Part shown: one piece after another, positions 1 through 8,147 of the stretch
How the letters are laid out: each line of letters opens with the position of its first letter
Numbering within the stretch: position 1 is the stretch's first letter
Assembly (NCBI GenBank): GCA_002292945.1
Contig: DBCG01000031.1
Coordinates: 4,132 to 18,585, forward strand
Reading direction: 5' to 3'
From: Proteobacteria bacterium UBA964
Lineage (GTDB): Bacteria > Pseudomonadota > Gammaproteobacteria > Steroidobacterales > Steroidobacteraceae
DNA: 14,454 nucleotides
Program-made: the position numbers and the translations under genes
The notes under the pieces: generated by a model
Databases searched by the model: none
What the model saw: the letters and a program-made list of their open reading frames with translations, nothing else
What the model was told of the DNA's origin: nothing

Positions 1-24
1 GCCGATCCGGTCGGCGCGCCATGA
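1..24 (+). CDS. C-terminal end of an upstream gene, probably feoA (partial)
   Basis: The first 24 bases read in frame 1 as ADPVGAP followed by TGA. This stop overlaps the feoB start as ATGA (bases 21-24), the usual sign of translational coupling. In Feo operons the gene directly before feoB is normally feoA, which encodes a small cytoplasmic SH3-like protein needed for FeoB activity. Only seven residues are visible, so the identity rests on position, not on sequence. The gene is cut by the window edge. Confidence 0.5.
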   Translation, partial: ADPVGAP

Positions 25-1901
25 GCGCCGCCACCCAAGCGCCGATCGTCGAGCGGCGCATCGCCCTCGTCGGCTTGCCGAACTGCGGCAAGACCGCGCT
101 CTTCAATCTATTGACCGGCGGGCGCCAGAAAGTCGCCAACTATCCGGGCGTCACCGTCGAGCGCAAGGAGGGCGCCTTCAGCGGCCCTTCCGGATGCCGG
201 TATCGCCTGCTCGATCTGCCGGGCACCTATAGCCTCACGCCCACCACGCTCGATGAGGCGATCACACGCGATGTCGCCTTGGGGCGTCTCGCCAGCGAAG
301 CGCGGCCCGAGACCATCGTGCTGGTCGCCGATGCGACGCATCTCGCGCTCTCCGTGCGCCTCGCGCTCGAGGTCAAAAGTCTCGGCTTGCCGATGATCCT
401 CGCGCTCAACATGAGCGACCTTGCGCGGCGGCGTGGGTATGCGCTCGACTGTGAACGGCTGGCGAGCGAGCTCGGTATCCCCGTGGTCGAGACCGTCGCA
501 GTGTCGCGCGGCGGGGCGCAGGGATTGATCGATGCGCTGGAGCGGGCGCCGGCGGCCCCATCGTCGCAGATCCGTCATTGGCAGGAGCCGAGCGCCGAGC
601 AGGTCGGCGATACCCATCGTGAAGCGGCCCGCATCCTCGAGGCCGCGGGATACCATGAGAAGGCGCGCAGCGACCTCGTAGCGCTCGCCGACCGCGTGCT
701 GCTGCACCCGGTGCTCGGCATGCTAGTGCTCGCCGTGCTGCTGTTCCTGGTCTTCCAGGCGGTGTTCAGTTGGGCCGAAGCGCCGATGGGCTGGATCGAG
801 TCCGGTACGACGGCGCTCGCCGGATGGGTGAACGGTGCCTTGCCCGATGGGGCGCTGCGCAGCCTGCTCGCCGATGGCATCATCGCGGGCGTCGGCAGCG
901 TCATCGTGTTCCTGCCGCAGATCGTCATCCTGTTCCTCTTCATCCTCGCGCTCGAGGACAGCGGCTATCTGCCGCGTGCGGCGTACCTGCTCGACCGCCT
1001 CATGGGGGGCGTGGGGCTGTCGGGTCGGGCGTTCATCCCGCTGCTGTCGTCGTTCGCCTGCGCGATCCCCGGCATCATGGCCACGCGCACGATCCCGAAC
1101 CTGCCCGACCGCATCGCGACCATCATGGTCGCGCCGCTCATGACCTGCTCGGCCCGCTTGCCGGTGTATGCCTTGCTGATCGGTGCGTTCATCCCGGGAC
1201 GCGACATCGGGCCGTTCAACCTGCAGGGCCTCGTGCTGTTCGCCTTGTACTTCGCCGGCGTGCTCGCCGCGCTCGCTGTGGCGTTCGTGCTCAAGCGGTT
1301 GCGCGGCGGTGGCGATGCGCATCAGTTGATGCTCGAGCTGCCCGATTTCCAGTGGCCGAACCTGCGAAACCTCGCACTCGGCTTGATCGAACGCGTGCAG
1401 ATCTTCCTCGCCCGCGCCGGCGGTCTGATCCTCGCCTTCGTCGTGTTGCTGTGGTTCCTCGCGACCTATCCCGCGCCGCCGGTGGGCGCCACCTTGCCTC
1501 CGATCGAGTACAGCTACGCCGGCATGATCGGTCACGCGCTTGCGCCGCTGCTCGCGCCGATCGGCTTCAACTGGCAGATCGCCGTGGCGTTGGTGCCGGG
1601 TCTCGCGGCACGCGAGGTCGCGGTCGGGGCGCTCGGCACGGTGTATGCGCTGTCGGGTGATGAGGCGACGGTCGCCGAAGGGCTCTCCGGCGTGATCGCT
1701 TCGCAGTGGAGCCTCGCCACAGCGCTCGCACTGCTGGCCTGGTACGTTTTCGCCCCGCAATGTCTGGCGACGCTCGCAGTCGTGAAGCGCGAGACCAACG
1801 GTTGGCGCTATCCTCTGCTCATGGCAGCCTATCTCTTCGCGCTCGCATACGTCGCAGCGGGCATCACCTATCACACCGCTGTCGCGCTCGGCGCCGGCTG
1901 A
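21..1901 (+). CDS. feoB: Ferrous iron transport protein B (GTPase-coupled inner-membrane permease)
   Basis: FeoB imports Fe(II) across the inner membrane. The 626-residue product starts with a cytosolic G domain: G1/P-loop GLPNCGKT at residues 18-25, G3 DLPG at 65-68 and G4 NMSD at 130-133. After a helical linker (about 180-225) comes the polytopic membrane part, with two conserved FeoB gate segments: SFACAIPGIMATRTIP near 345-360 and TCSARLPVY near 375-383. The REVAVGALGTVY segment follows near 535. At 626 residues it is shorter than the E. coli protein (over 750), in line with compact FeoBs of some gammaproteobacteria. The start is fixed by the ATGA overlap with the preceding stop and by the P-loop spacing; no clear Shine-Dalgarno is present, so translation is probably coupled. 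No feoC is seen after it. The P-loop has L19 and C22 where GNPNSGKT is more common. Confidence 0.97.
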   Translation: MSAATQAPIVERRIALVGLPNCGKTALFNLLTGGRQKVANYPGVTVERKEGAFSGPSGCRYRLLDLPGTYSLTPTTLDEAITRDVALGRLASEARPETIVLVADATHLALSVRLALEVKSLGLPMILALNMSDLARRRGYALDCERLASELGIPVVETVAVSRGGAQGLIDALERAPAAPSSQIRHWQEPSAEQVGDTHREAARILEAAGYHEKARSDLVALADRVLLHPVLGMLVLAVLLFLVFQAVFSWAEAPMGWIESGTTALAGWVNGALPDGALRSLLADGIIAGVGSVIVFLPQIVILFLFILALEDSGYLPRAAYLLDRLMGGVGLSGRAFIPLLSSFACAIPGIMATRTIPNLPDRIATIMVAPLMTCSARLPVYALLIGAFIPGRDIGPFNLQGLVLFALYFAGVLAALAVAFVLKRLRGGGDAHQLMLELPDFQWPNLRNLALGLIERVQIFLARAGGLILAFVVLLWFLATYPAPPVGATLPPIEYSYAGMIGHALAPLLAPIGFNWQIAVALVPGLAAREVAVGALGTVYALSGDEATVAEGLSGVIASQWSLATALALLAWYVFAPQCLATLAVVKRETNGWRYPLLMAAYLFALAYVAAGITYHTAVALGAG

Positions 1902-1911
1902 CCGGCGGGCC

Positions 1912-3090
1912 ATGCACCCCTTGCTCGAAACATCGATCATCGCGGTGCTCGTATCGGTCGCTGCGGGATACCTGGTTTGGGTGTTGTCCCCCACGGCGGT
2001 GCGTATCTGGCTGGCGATGCGTCTGGCGACCTTCCCACCGACCGCTGCTCCGGCGCGGCGCGCCCTCGCGCGCTGGCAGGCAGCGCAGGGCTGCTCGGCG
2101 TGTTCTAGCAACGCTGCTGCTGCGGCGCCGAAGCCTGCCCGTACCGCGTTCCGCACTCTGCCTGTCGTGCTGATTTCTTTGGTATGCACCGGTCTCATCG
2201 GTGCGGCGACTGCCGTCGTGCAGGCGGCGCCGGCAGCGGCTCCAGCGGCGCCTTCTGCAAGGATCGTCCTAGTGGACGACACCGGCGCTAAGGTCACGCT
2301 CGCAGGGCCGGCGCGTCGCATCGTGAGTCTCTCGGCCGGCGCCACCGAGCTGTTGTTCGCTGCCGGGGCCGGTGATCGTATCGTCGCCACCGTGACGGGC
2401 GCGGATGAGCCGGTCGCTGCGCGGCGTATCGAGCGCATCGGTGACGCGAACGCCATCGTCTATCCGCGTCTGCAGGCCCTCAAGCCGGATGTGGTCGTGG
2501 TGTGGGACGACCTGATCGCCGAGGGCATCGATGTCAGCCTCGTCAAGCTGCGCATACCGGTCTACCGTGTCAGCGTGCGTGAACTGGCCGACCTGCCGCG
2601 CACGGTGCGCCGGTTGGGTGCGTTGGCCGGCACGGGCACCGCAGCGGACACCGCTGCGCGCGCGTTGGACGCCAAGATCGCGCGTCTGCCGCCGAAGCCT
2701 GCGGCGCAGATCGCCGCCGGCGCACGGCCGCCGTTGCGCGCGTTCTTCATGAAGTGGGCCGAGCCGCTCTACACGGTCGGCAGCCGCCATGTCATGTCCG
2801 ATGCGTTGGCGCGCTGCGGCGCGCGCAGCATCTTCGACGATATCGACTTCCCCATGCCGATCGTCGAGTTCAAGGAGATCCGCAAGCGCGACCCCGAGGT
2901 CATCCTGATGGCTGCGCCGCCGGTGACGGCGCGCGATTGGCGTGAACGATGGGCCGGGTTTCCCGATGTCGATGCGGTCGCCAAGCGGCAGATGCTCGCG
3001 TACACCGACCCGCGTCTCGATCGGATGGGGCCGACCGCCCTCGATGCCGTCGCTGATCTGTGCAAGCTGATCGCAGGCGTGCCGCGCTGA
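1912..3090 (+). CDS. Periplasmic metal-chelate-binding protein (BtuF/FhuD-like) with an N-terminal membrane and Cys-rich module
   Basis: The 392-residue product has two parts. Residues about 118-390 form a helical-backbone metal-receptor fold of the class that delivers cobalamin, haem or ferric siderophores to an ABC importer. Diagnostic stretches are ARRIVSLSAGATELLFAAGAGDRIV near 134-158, RIGDANAIVYPRLQALKPDVVVVW near 175-198 and RDPEVILMA near 326-334. Before it lies a hydrophobic segment (83-104) ending in an Ala/Pro-rich stretch that could be a signal peptide or an anchor. Residues 1-82 add another transmembrane helix (8-26), an Arg-rich stretch and a CSAC pair at 61-64, resembling the small Cys-rich membrane proteins often encoded after feoB. 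The gene starts 10 bases after feoB and is probably co-transcribed. The only plausible internal start, GTG at 2167 (residue 86), has no ribosome binding site and no basic n-region. The substrate cannot be read from the sequence, and no permease or ATPase gene follows. Confidence 0.85.
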   Translation: MHPLLETSIIAVLVSVAAGYLVWVLSPTAVRIWLAMRLATFPPTAAPARRALARWQAAQGCSACSSNAAAAAPKPARTAFRTLPVVLISLVCTGLIGAATAVVQAAPAAAPAAPSARIVLVDDTGAKVTLAGPARRIVSLSAGATELLFAAGAGDRIVATVTGADEPVAARRIERIGDANAIVYPRLQALKPDVVVVWDDLIAEGIDVSLVKLRIPVYRVSVRELADLPRTVRRLGALAGTGTAADTAARALDAKIARLPPKPAAQIAAGARPPLRAFFMKWAEPLYTVGSRHVMSDALARCGARSIFDDIDFPMPIVEFKEIRKRDPEVILMAAPPVTARDWRERWAGFPDVDAVAKRQMLAYTDPRLDRMGPTALDAVADLCKLIAGVPR

Positions 3091-3137
3091 AGATCTTTCA
3101 CTTGCGATCGGCGTCGGTTCCGGGTCGAATCCGCGCT

Positions 3138-5507
3138 GTGGAATTTCGATCACCCGGTAAGCCCCTGTTGGGAGTGATGTTGCTCGCGCTCTGCGGCGAG
3201 CCCGCGTTCGCGCAGTCGCAGCCTGGGGTCGGTGTCCCGCCCGTGATGCCGGAGGGTGAGCTCGAGGAAGTGGTGGTCAGCGGACGCCGGTCCCCGGGTT
3301 CCGTGATCGGCGACATCCCGCCGGAGATCTCGCTGTCCTCGCAGGAGATCCGCGCCCTCGGTGTGGGTTCCGTGACCGAACTCGTCGCCGCGCTCGGGCC
3401 GCAGCTCGGCAGCAGCGGTGGCCGCGGCAGCGGTCGGCCGGTGGTGCTGCTCAACGGCGTACGGATCTCTGGCTTCGCTGAAGTGCGTGACCTGCCGACG
3501 GAGGCGATCCAGCGGGTCGACGTCTTCTCTGAAGAGGTCGCGCTCAGATACGGCTATCGCGCCGATCAACGCGTCTTGAACTTCGTGCTGCGCCCGCGGT
3601 TCCGTTCGGTCACGGCGGATGCTGGCGCGCGCGGTACCACCGAGGGAGGGCGCGAGGGAACCAACGTTGGAGTGGGTGTGCTGCGCGTACAGCGCGACAC
3701 CCGGTGGCAGGCGGACTTCAAGGCCAGGCATGACGACCGTCTGCTCGAGAGCGAGCGCGAGATCGTCGGTGCGGATGGCGCGCCGCGTCCCGATGCCGCC
3801 TATCGCACGCTCTTGCCGGCTGTGGATCAGCTGTCCATGAACCTCGTGTATGCGCGTCCATTGATCGAGGGTCTGTCGGGCACAGTCAACGCCACCGTGG
3901 ACGAGACGCGACGACGCTCGCTGCTCGGATTGCGACCGTCGCCTCAAGGTGGAGACGTCTTGCGTCGCGATGTGGACACCCGAGACGCGCATCTCGGCGG
4001 ACTGCTGCAGGGCGCGAATGCAGGATGGCGTTGGTCGGCGGTGCTGAACGCCGACCGCACGGACGCGGCGACCCGTGTCGGCGGCGGCGATCTCGCCGGC
4101 CGTAGCCGAAGCGACAGTCTCGATCTCGAACTGCTGGCCATCGGCGCGCCGCTGCAACTGCCCGCCGGCGATCTCGGGCTGACGGTCAAGGCCGGTCTCG
4201 GCACGCGCGGCATCGAGAGCGTCGCGCGCCGCGTCACGGGCGATGTGCGTACCGACCTGTCGCGCGGCCAGCGAGACCTGCGCTTGAACCTCGACATCCC
4301 GCTGCTGCGCACGGAGGACACCGATGGCCGGGTGACGGCAAGCCTTGGTCATGCGATCGAGGACGTCGCCGAAGTCGGCGTGTTGTCGACCACCAATGTC
4401 GGGCTCAATGCATCGCTCGGGCGCAAGTGGCGCGCGCTCCTGTCCGTGATCGACGATGAGAACGCGCCGACGATGCAACAACTCGGTGCAGCCGTGATCC
4501 CGACGCCGTCCGTACAGACCTATGATTTCGTCCGTGGCGAGGCCGTCGAGATCGTCCGCATCGACGGCGGCAATCCGGTGCTACGGGCGGACAACCGCCG
4601 GATATTCAAGGTCGCGCTGGGCGCACGGCCTCTCGAGGACGTCGACCTCGACCTCAACGGCGAGTTCACCCGCAGCCGCCTGCAGGGCTTCATCACCACG
4701 GTGCCCTTCGCGACCCCGGAGTTCGAGCAGGCCTTCCCCGGCCGCTTCGTGCGGGATCCGGCTGGACGATTGCTGTCGATCGATGCCCGGCCGGTGAACC
4801 TCGATGGCCGCGAGCGCGATGAGTTGCGCTTCACGGTCAACCTCAGCCGCCCGTGGGGGCCGCAGCCCGAGATGCCGACGGCGCCTGCGCGGAGCGGCAC
4901 CCGTAACCGCGACGCTGCGCCGGGTGGCCCGCCCCCCGGTTTCAATCCGGCGGCGATGGCGGAGCGTTTCCTCTCGGTCGCGCGGCGCGGGAGCGTGCAG
5001 TTCACGCTCGTCTACACCGAGCGTCTGAAGGACGAGGTGGTCATCGCACCCGGTCTGCCGAAGCTCGATCTGTTGGCGGGCGATACGCTCTCCGACACCG
5101 ACGGCAGCCCTCGGCGTGAGCTCGAGATCCAGGTGGGTGCGAACCGCGACGGCTTCGGCGGTCGGGTCATCGCAAAGTGGCGCGAGGGCAGCCGTATCAC
5201 CGGTGGCGCCACAGCGGCCGGCCCCGTGGACCTCGCGTTCGAGCCTCTCTGGAGCGTCGACTTGAGGTTGTTCGCAGACCTCGGACTGCAGCCCTGGGCG
5301 CGTGACAAGGCCTTCCTGCGCGGTGTGCGTGTGACGTTCGCCGCTGAGAACCTCTTCGACGAGCTGCCGCAGGTGCGTGACGCCGTCGGTGCCGTGCCGC
5401 TCAACTACCAACCGTCGTTGCTCGACCCGCAAGGCAGGGCGATCCGGTTGTCGTTCCGTAAACTGTTCTTCCCTTCATTTGTGCCACCTGCCCGCGACAC
5501 ACGGTAA
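3138..5507 (+). CDS. TonB-dependent outer-membrane receptor, ligand unknown
   Basis: This 789-residue protein is a TonB-dependent receptor, which takes up large ligands through a plugged 22-strand barrel using energy from TonB/ExbBD. I start it at GTG 3138, which gives a signal peptide (hydrophobic core about 10-20, cleavage after AFA at 25). The open frame extends to 3060, but that would overlap the preceding gene and bury the signal peptide; ATG 3177 would cut it off. A TonB-box-like EEVVVSG lies at 43-49. The plug domain (about 50-155) includes VVLLNGVRISGFAEV and ALRYGYRADQRVLNFVLRPRF. The rest is Arg-rich alternating beta sequence. A proline/glycine-rich insert (about 600-625) interrupts the barrel. 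The last barrel-like strand, IRLSFRKLFF, is followed by nine more residues, so the usual terminal aromatic is not at the end. Uptake genes on both sides suggest an iron, haem or cobalamin ligand; that is inference. Confidence 0.88.
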   Translation: MEFRSPGKPLLGVMLLALCGEPAFAQSQPGVGVPPVMPEGELEEVVVSGRRSPGSVIGDIPPEISLSSQEIRALGVGSVTELVAALGPQLGSSGGRGSGRPVVLLNGVRISGFAEVRDLPTEAIQRVDVFSEEVALRYGYRADQRVLNFVLRPRFRSVTADAGARGTTEGGREGTNVGVGVLRVQRDTRWQADFKARHDDRLLESEREIVGADGAPRPDAAYRTLLPAVDQLSMNLVYARPLIEGLSGTVNATVDETRRRSLLGLRPSPQGGDVLRRDVDTRDAHLGGLLQGANAGWRWSAVLNADRTDAATRVGGGDLAGRSRSDSLDLELLAIGAPLQLPAGDLGLTVKAGLGTRGIESVARRVTGDVRTDLSRGQRDLRLNLDIPLLRTEDTDGRVTASLGHAIEDVAEVGVLSTTNVGLNASLGRKWRALLSVIDDENAPTMQQLGAAVIPTPSVQTYDFVRGEAVEIVRIDGGNPVLRADNRRIFKVALGARPLEDVDLDLNGEFTRSRLQGFITTVPFATPEFEQAFPGRFVRDPAGRLLSIDARPVNLDGRERDELRFTVNLSRPWGPQPEMPTAPARSGTRNRDAAPGGPPPGFNPAAMAERFLSVARRGSVQFTLVYTERLKDEVVIAPGLPKLDLLAGDTLSDTDGSPRRELEIQVGANRDGFGGRVIAKWREGSRITGGATAAGPVDLAFEPLWSVDLRLFADLGLQPWARDKAFLRGVRVTFAAENLFDELPQVRDAVGAVPLNYQPSLLDPQGRAIRLSFRKLFFPSFVPPARDTR

Positions 5508-5538
5508 GCTTGAGGTGTGGCAAGGACGCGCAAGCCAC

Positions 5539-5545
5539 GGAGGAG
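5539..5545 (+). promoter_or_regulatory. Shine-Dalgarno fixing the 5554 start
   Basis: GGAGGAG lies 8 bases before ATG 5554. It is one of the strongest ribosome binding sites in the window. It decides the start of the following gene against upstream in-frame starts that run back into the receptor gene. Confidence 0.8.
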
Positions 5546-5553
5546 TGCATCCC

Positions 5554-6309
5554 ATGATCCGTCTGCGAAACCCGTTCTCTCGCGCCAGACTATCGAGCCT
5601 GATGGCCAGCGCCTTGCTCCTCGCCGCGCCGTCCGCCGCCCGCGCTGCTGACATCGACAGCCTGCAGAGCCTCACGCAACCGCAGTTCCGCATGCTCGCC
5701 GAGGACCTCGTCGCCGCACTGTCCTACAAGGCGATCTCCCCGGCGGAGTCGCTCGGCGTCACGGGTTTCGACCTCGGCGTGGGGTTATCGGTCACGGAGA
5801 CTTCGGGCAGCGTGTGGAAACTCGCCACCGGCAGCGGCACCGACTATCTGCCGATGCCGCGGCTGATGCTGCAAAAAGGTTTGCCCTTCGGCATCGATGT
5901 CGGCGGCTTCTATGCCGCGGCACCGGGCAGCAACATCAAGCTCTGGGGCGGTGAGCTCAAGTACGCGATCCTCGAGGGCAGCACGGTGATGCCGGCGCTC
6001 GCGGTGCGAGGTGCGGTCACCGGTATGTCCGGGGTCGATGATCTCGACCTCGAGACGCAGAGCCTCGAACTCGTGGTCTCCAAGGGACTGCTGAACATCA
6101 CCCCTTATGGCGGCATCGGACAGATCTGGAGCAGCGTCACGCCGTCCGCGACCTCGTCGCTCGGCCTGCCGCTGAGAAAAGAATCCCCGTCGATGACCCG
6201 CGTGCACGCCGGACTCGGCTTCAAGGTGATCCTGGTGAACTTCGCCGTCGAGATCGACCACACGGCCACCGGTTTCGGCGCCTCGACCCGCTTCGGCCTG
6301 CGCTGGTAG
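5554..6309 (+). CDS. Uncharacterised outer-membrane beta-barrel protein
   Basis: The 251-residue product has a signal peptide with a basic n-region (RLRNPFSRAR), a hydrophobic core near 14-25 and an AxA site (ARA) at about 29-31. The mature part has alternating amphipathic beta segments such as FDLGVGLSVTET, GIDVGGFYAAAP, LKYAILEG, NITPYGGIGQIWSS, VHAGLGFKVILVNFAVEID and ASTRFGLRW. The final residue is Trp after a beta strand, matching the C-terminal aromatic signal read by the BAM assembly machinery. I do not recognise a named family. No catalytic motif is visible, so a structural, channel or assembly role is open. It lies 46 bases after the receptor gene and has its own strong ribosome binding site, and it ends only 3 bases from the convergent yajQ without an obvious terminator between them. 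Confidence 0.75.
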   Translation: MIRLRNPFSRARLSSLMASALLLAAPSAARAADIDSLQSLTQPQFRMLAEDLVAALSYKAISPAESLGVTGFDLGVGLSVTETSGSVWKLATGSGTDYLPMPRLMLQKGLPFGIDVGGFYAAAPGSNIKLWGGELKYAILEGSTVMPALAVRGAVTGMSGVDDLDLETQSLELVVSKGLLNITPYGGIGQIWSSVTPSATSSLGLPLRKESPSMTRVHAGLGFKVILVNFAVEIDHTATGFGASTRFGLRW

Positions 6310-6312
6310 CCG

Positions 6313-6801
6313 CTACTCGCGGAAGTTCCCGAAAGAGATCGGCCGATCGAAGGTCTCGGTGCGAAGCAGCGAGATCGCCGATTGAAGATCGTCGCGCTGC
6401 TTGCCGGTCACGCGCACCTTGTCGCCGTGGATGCCGGCCTGGACCTTGATCTTCGAATCCTTCAGCAGCCGGACGATCTTGCGACCGCAGTCTGCGTCGA
6501 TGCCATGGCGCAGCAGCACATCCTGACGGGCCTCGGCGAGGTTGGTCTGTGCATCTTTCACCTCGAGACAGCCCACATCGATGCCGCGCTTGGCGAGCCG
6601 GGGTTTGAGGATCTCCAGCATCTGCTTCAGCTGGAACTCCACCTCGGCCTTCATCTGCACCGTGAACTCCTTGGCCTTCAGTTCGTAGGCCGCACCGCTG
6701 TCCTTGAAGTCGAAGCGCTGCTGCAGTTCGCGGTTGGCCTGGTCCACGGCGTTGGTGAGCTCATGGAGGTCGATCTCGGATTGGACATCGAAGGAAGGCA
6801 T
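6313..6801 (-). CDS. yajQ: YajQ family nucleotide-binding protein (UPF0234/DUF520)
   Basis: The 162-residue protein matches YajQ in full: the start MPSFDVQSEIDLHELTNAVD, the QRFDFKDS block near 29-36, EFQLKQMLEILKPRLAKRGID near 55-75, and the C-terminal VRVTGKQRDDLQSAI and FGNFRE. YajQ proteins are small cytosolic two-domain proteins. Members in Xanthomonas, Pseudomonas and Stenotrophomonas bind cyclic di-GMP and act with a LysR-type regulator to control virulence genes; whether this one does is not visible here. The gene starts 7 bases after the stop of the thioredoxin lipoprotein gene on the same strand, so it is very probably the last gene of that operon. Confidence 0.95.
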   Translation of the reverse strand: MPSFDVQSEIDLHELTNAVDQANRELQQRFDFKDSGAAYELKAKEFTVQMKAEVEFQLKQMLEILKPRLAKRGIDVGCLEVKDAQTNLAEARQDVLLRHGIDADCGRKIVRLLKDSKIKVQAGIHGDKVRVTGKQRDDLQSAISLLRTETFDRPISFGNFRE

Positions 6802-6808
6802 GGCGTTC

Positions 6809-8110
6809 TCAGACCTTGGGGATCGAAGGTTCGGTCGGCGGCAGGTCCGGCTTCGGCTCTGCGAGCAGCCCGTCGACCGTGCGCTCGAACTCGCGGACCA
6901 TCTTGGCGTGGTGTTCGCCGGTCGCGGGCCCTGCGAACCCGGTGTGGATCTTGCGCACCTTGCCGCCGCGGTCGATGAAGATCGTGGTCGGGAAGGCGAA
7001 CACGCCGTTGAGCTGCGGCAGTCGCGTCGCAGCGTCGTCCTTGTCGGAGATGCCGGCGATCAGCGTGGTGTACTCGATGCCGTATCGCTCGCGGAAACGA
7101 TAGGTCGCCTCGGCGGCACGCTCGAAGTCGCCGAACTGCTCGAACATCAGCGACACCACTTCGAAGCCGCGTGCCCGATTCCGCTCGTGCAGATCGACCA
7201 ACAGCTGCGCCTCGTCATGGCAGTTCGGGCACCAGCTGCCGGCGAGCGCCACCACCACGACCTTGCCCTTGAAGAACTGGTCGCGCAGCGAGACATTCAC
7301 GCCGCCAAGATCCGGGAAGCGGAAGTCGAAACGGTCACCGGAGACGAGCTTCGTCGCCTGGTCGGCATCCCCGAGCGAGGCGTTCTCGTCACGCCGCGCC
7401 GTGAAGCGGTCCTCGAAGGCGATGCCGGACCAGAACTGGCCGGCGAGCGTATCGTCCGCCGCGAGCGTCCCGTGATAGAGGAACACATGGCCGCCGTCGA
7501 ACTTCGAGAGGCGCAGCTCGCGGCCGCGCAGTTCGCCGGCGAGGAAGCGATGATCACCGGTGGGTGTGAGGAAGGTGCCGGTGACGAGGCGACCGGTCTG
7601 CTTCAATTCACCGATCGCCGGCGTGTTCTTGCCGCTGTCGACGAAGGTCACGGCCCAACGGCCGCTCACATCCGGTGCACCGGATTCCGCCGGACCGTCT
7701 GCGCCCGGACCGAAGCGGAACGCGTCACCGTAGCGCGCGCGGAACGGGATCTGCTGGTCTTTGCCCTTGGGCTTCACCATCAGCAGCGTTCCCGAGAGCG
7801 TATCGCCCTCGAGCTTCGCATCGATGCGGTTGTTGAAGCCCGGCATGCGCAGCGTGACCGCGTCGCCGTTCACCGCGATCTCGTTGATCCGGGTGCGCTC
7901 CGGTCCGTTGATCAAGTAGGCGACACGGCCGCCTTGCTCACGCACGAACTCGATCCCGAACGGCAGTTCGCCGCCCGGCACCTGCAGCACGGCGCGCCAG
8001 ACGCCGTCGCGTGGTCCGTCGTCGGTGCGTGAACAGGAAGCGAGGCCGAGCATGGCGATCATGGGCAACATCCAGAGGAGCGGCCGTTTGGCCGTGTTGG
8101 GGGAGGGCAT
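6809..8110 (-). CDS. TlpA-type thioredoxin-fold lipoprotein (periplasmic disulfide reductase)
   Basis: The 433-residue product begins with a lipoprotein signal peptide: a hydrophobic stretch (11-22) and lipobox LASC with C26 as the predicted lipidated residue, so it should be anchored facing the periplasm. Residues about 35-240 form a beta-rich region without recognisable catalytic residues. The C-terminal domain (about 255-418) is a TlpA/peroxiredoxin-like thioredoxin fold with the redox motif WCPNC (W293, C294, C297) and the cis-proline in FAFPTT (P374). Such proteins reduce disulfides in cytochrome c maturation or in periplasmic clients; the client is unknown. The open frame extends upstream to 8371, but that part overlaps the ATPase gene out of frame and reads as Arg/Ser-rich nonsense; ATG 8110 puts the signal peptide at the N-terminus. 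It sits between a HerA-like ATPase gene (37 bases upstream) and yajQ (7 bases downstream). Confidence 0.88.
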   Translation of the reverse strand: MPSPNTAKRPLLWMLPMIAMLGLASCSRTDDGPRDGVWRAVLQVPGGELPFGIEFVREQGGRVAYLINGPERTRINEIAVNGDAVTLRMPGFNNRIDAKLEGDTLSGTLLMVKPKGKDQQIPFRARYGDAFRFGPGADGPAESGAPDVSGRWAVTFVDSGKNTPAIGELKQTGRLVTGTFLTPTGDHRFLAGELRGRELRLSKFDGGHVFLYHGTLAADDTLAGQFWSGIAFEDRFTARRDENASLGDADQATKLVSGDRFDFRFPDLGGVNVSLRDQFFKGKVVVVALAGSWCPNCHDEAQLLVDLHERNRARGFEVVSLMFEQFGDFERAAEATYRFRERYGIEYTTLIAGISDKDDAATRLPQLNGVFAFPTTIFIDRGGKVRKIHTGFAGPATGEHHAKMVREFERTVDGLLAEPKPDLPPTEPSIPKV

Positions 8111-8147
8111 GACAGGTACCGGTGTGGTGAGAACTTGGGCGGCAGGC

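Noticed and set aside
723..2456. Long minus-strand open frame across feoB
   Set aside because: It is antisense to a firm gene, rich in Arg/Glu/Gln/His of the kind produced by reading GC-rich codons backwards, and has no recognisable domain.
3060..3137. N-terminal extension of the TonB receptor to GTG 3060
   Set aside because: It overlaps the end of the binding-protein gene and would bury the signal peptide behind a basic 26-residue stretch.
6302..6330. Possible terminator between the convergent barrel-protein and yajQ genes
   Set aside because: Only a four-pair CCGC/GCGG stem is present, with no T-run on either strand.
6704..8032. Long plus-strand open frame opposite the thioredoxin lipoprotein and yajQ genes
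   Set aside because: Both opposite genes have clear motifs (lipobox, WCPNC, YajQ blocks); this frame has none and is a mirror of their codon bias.
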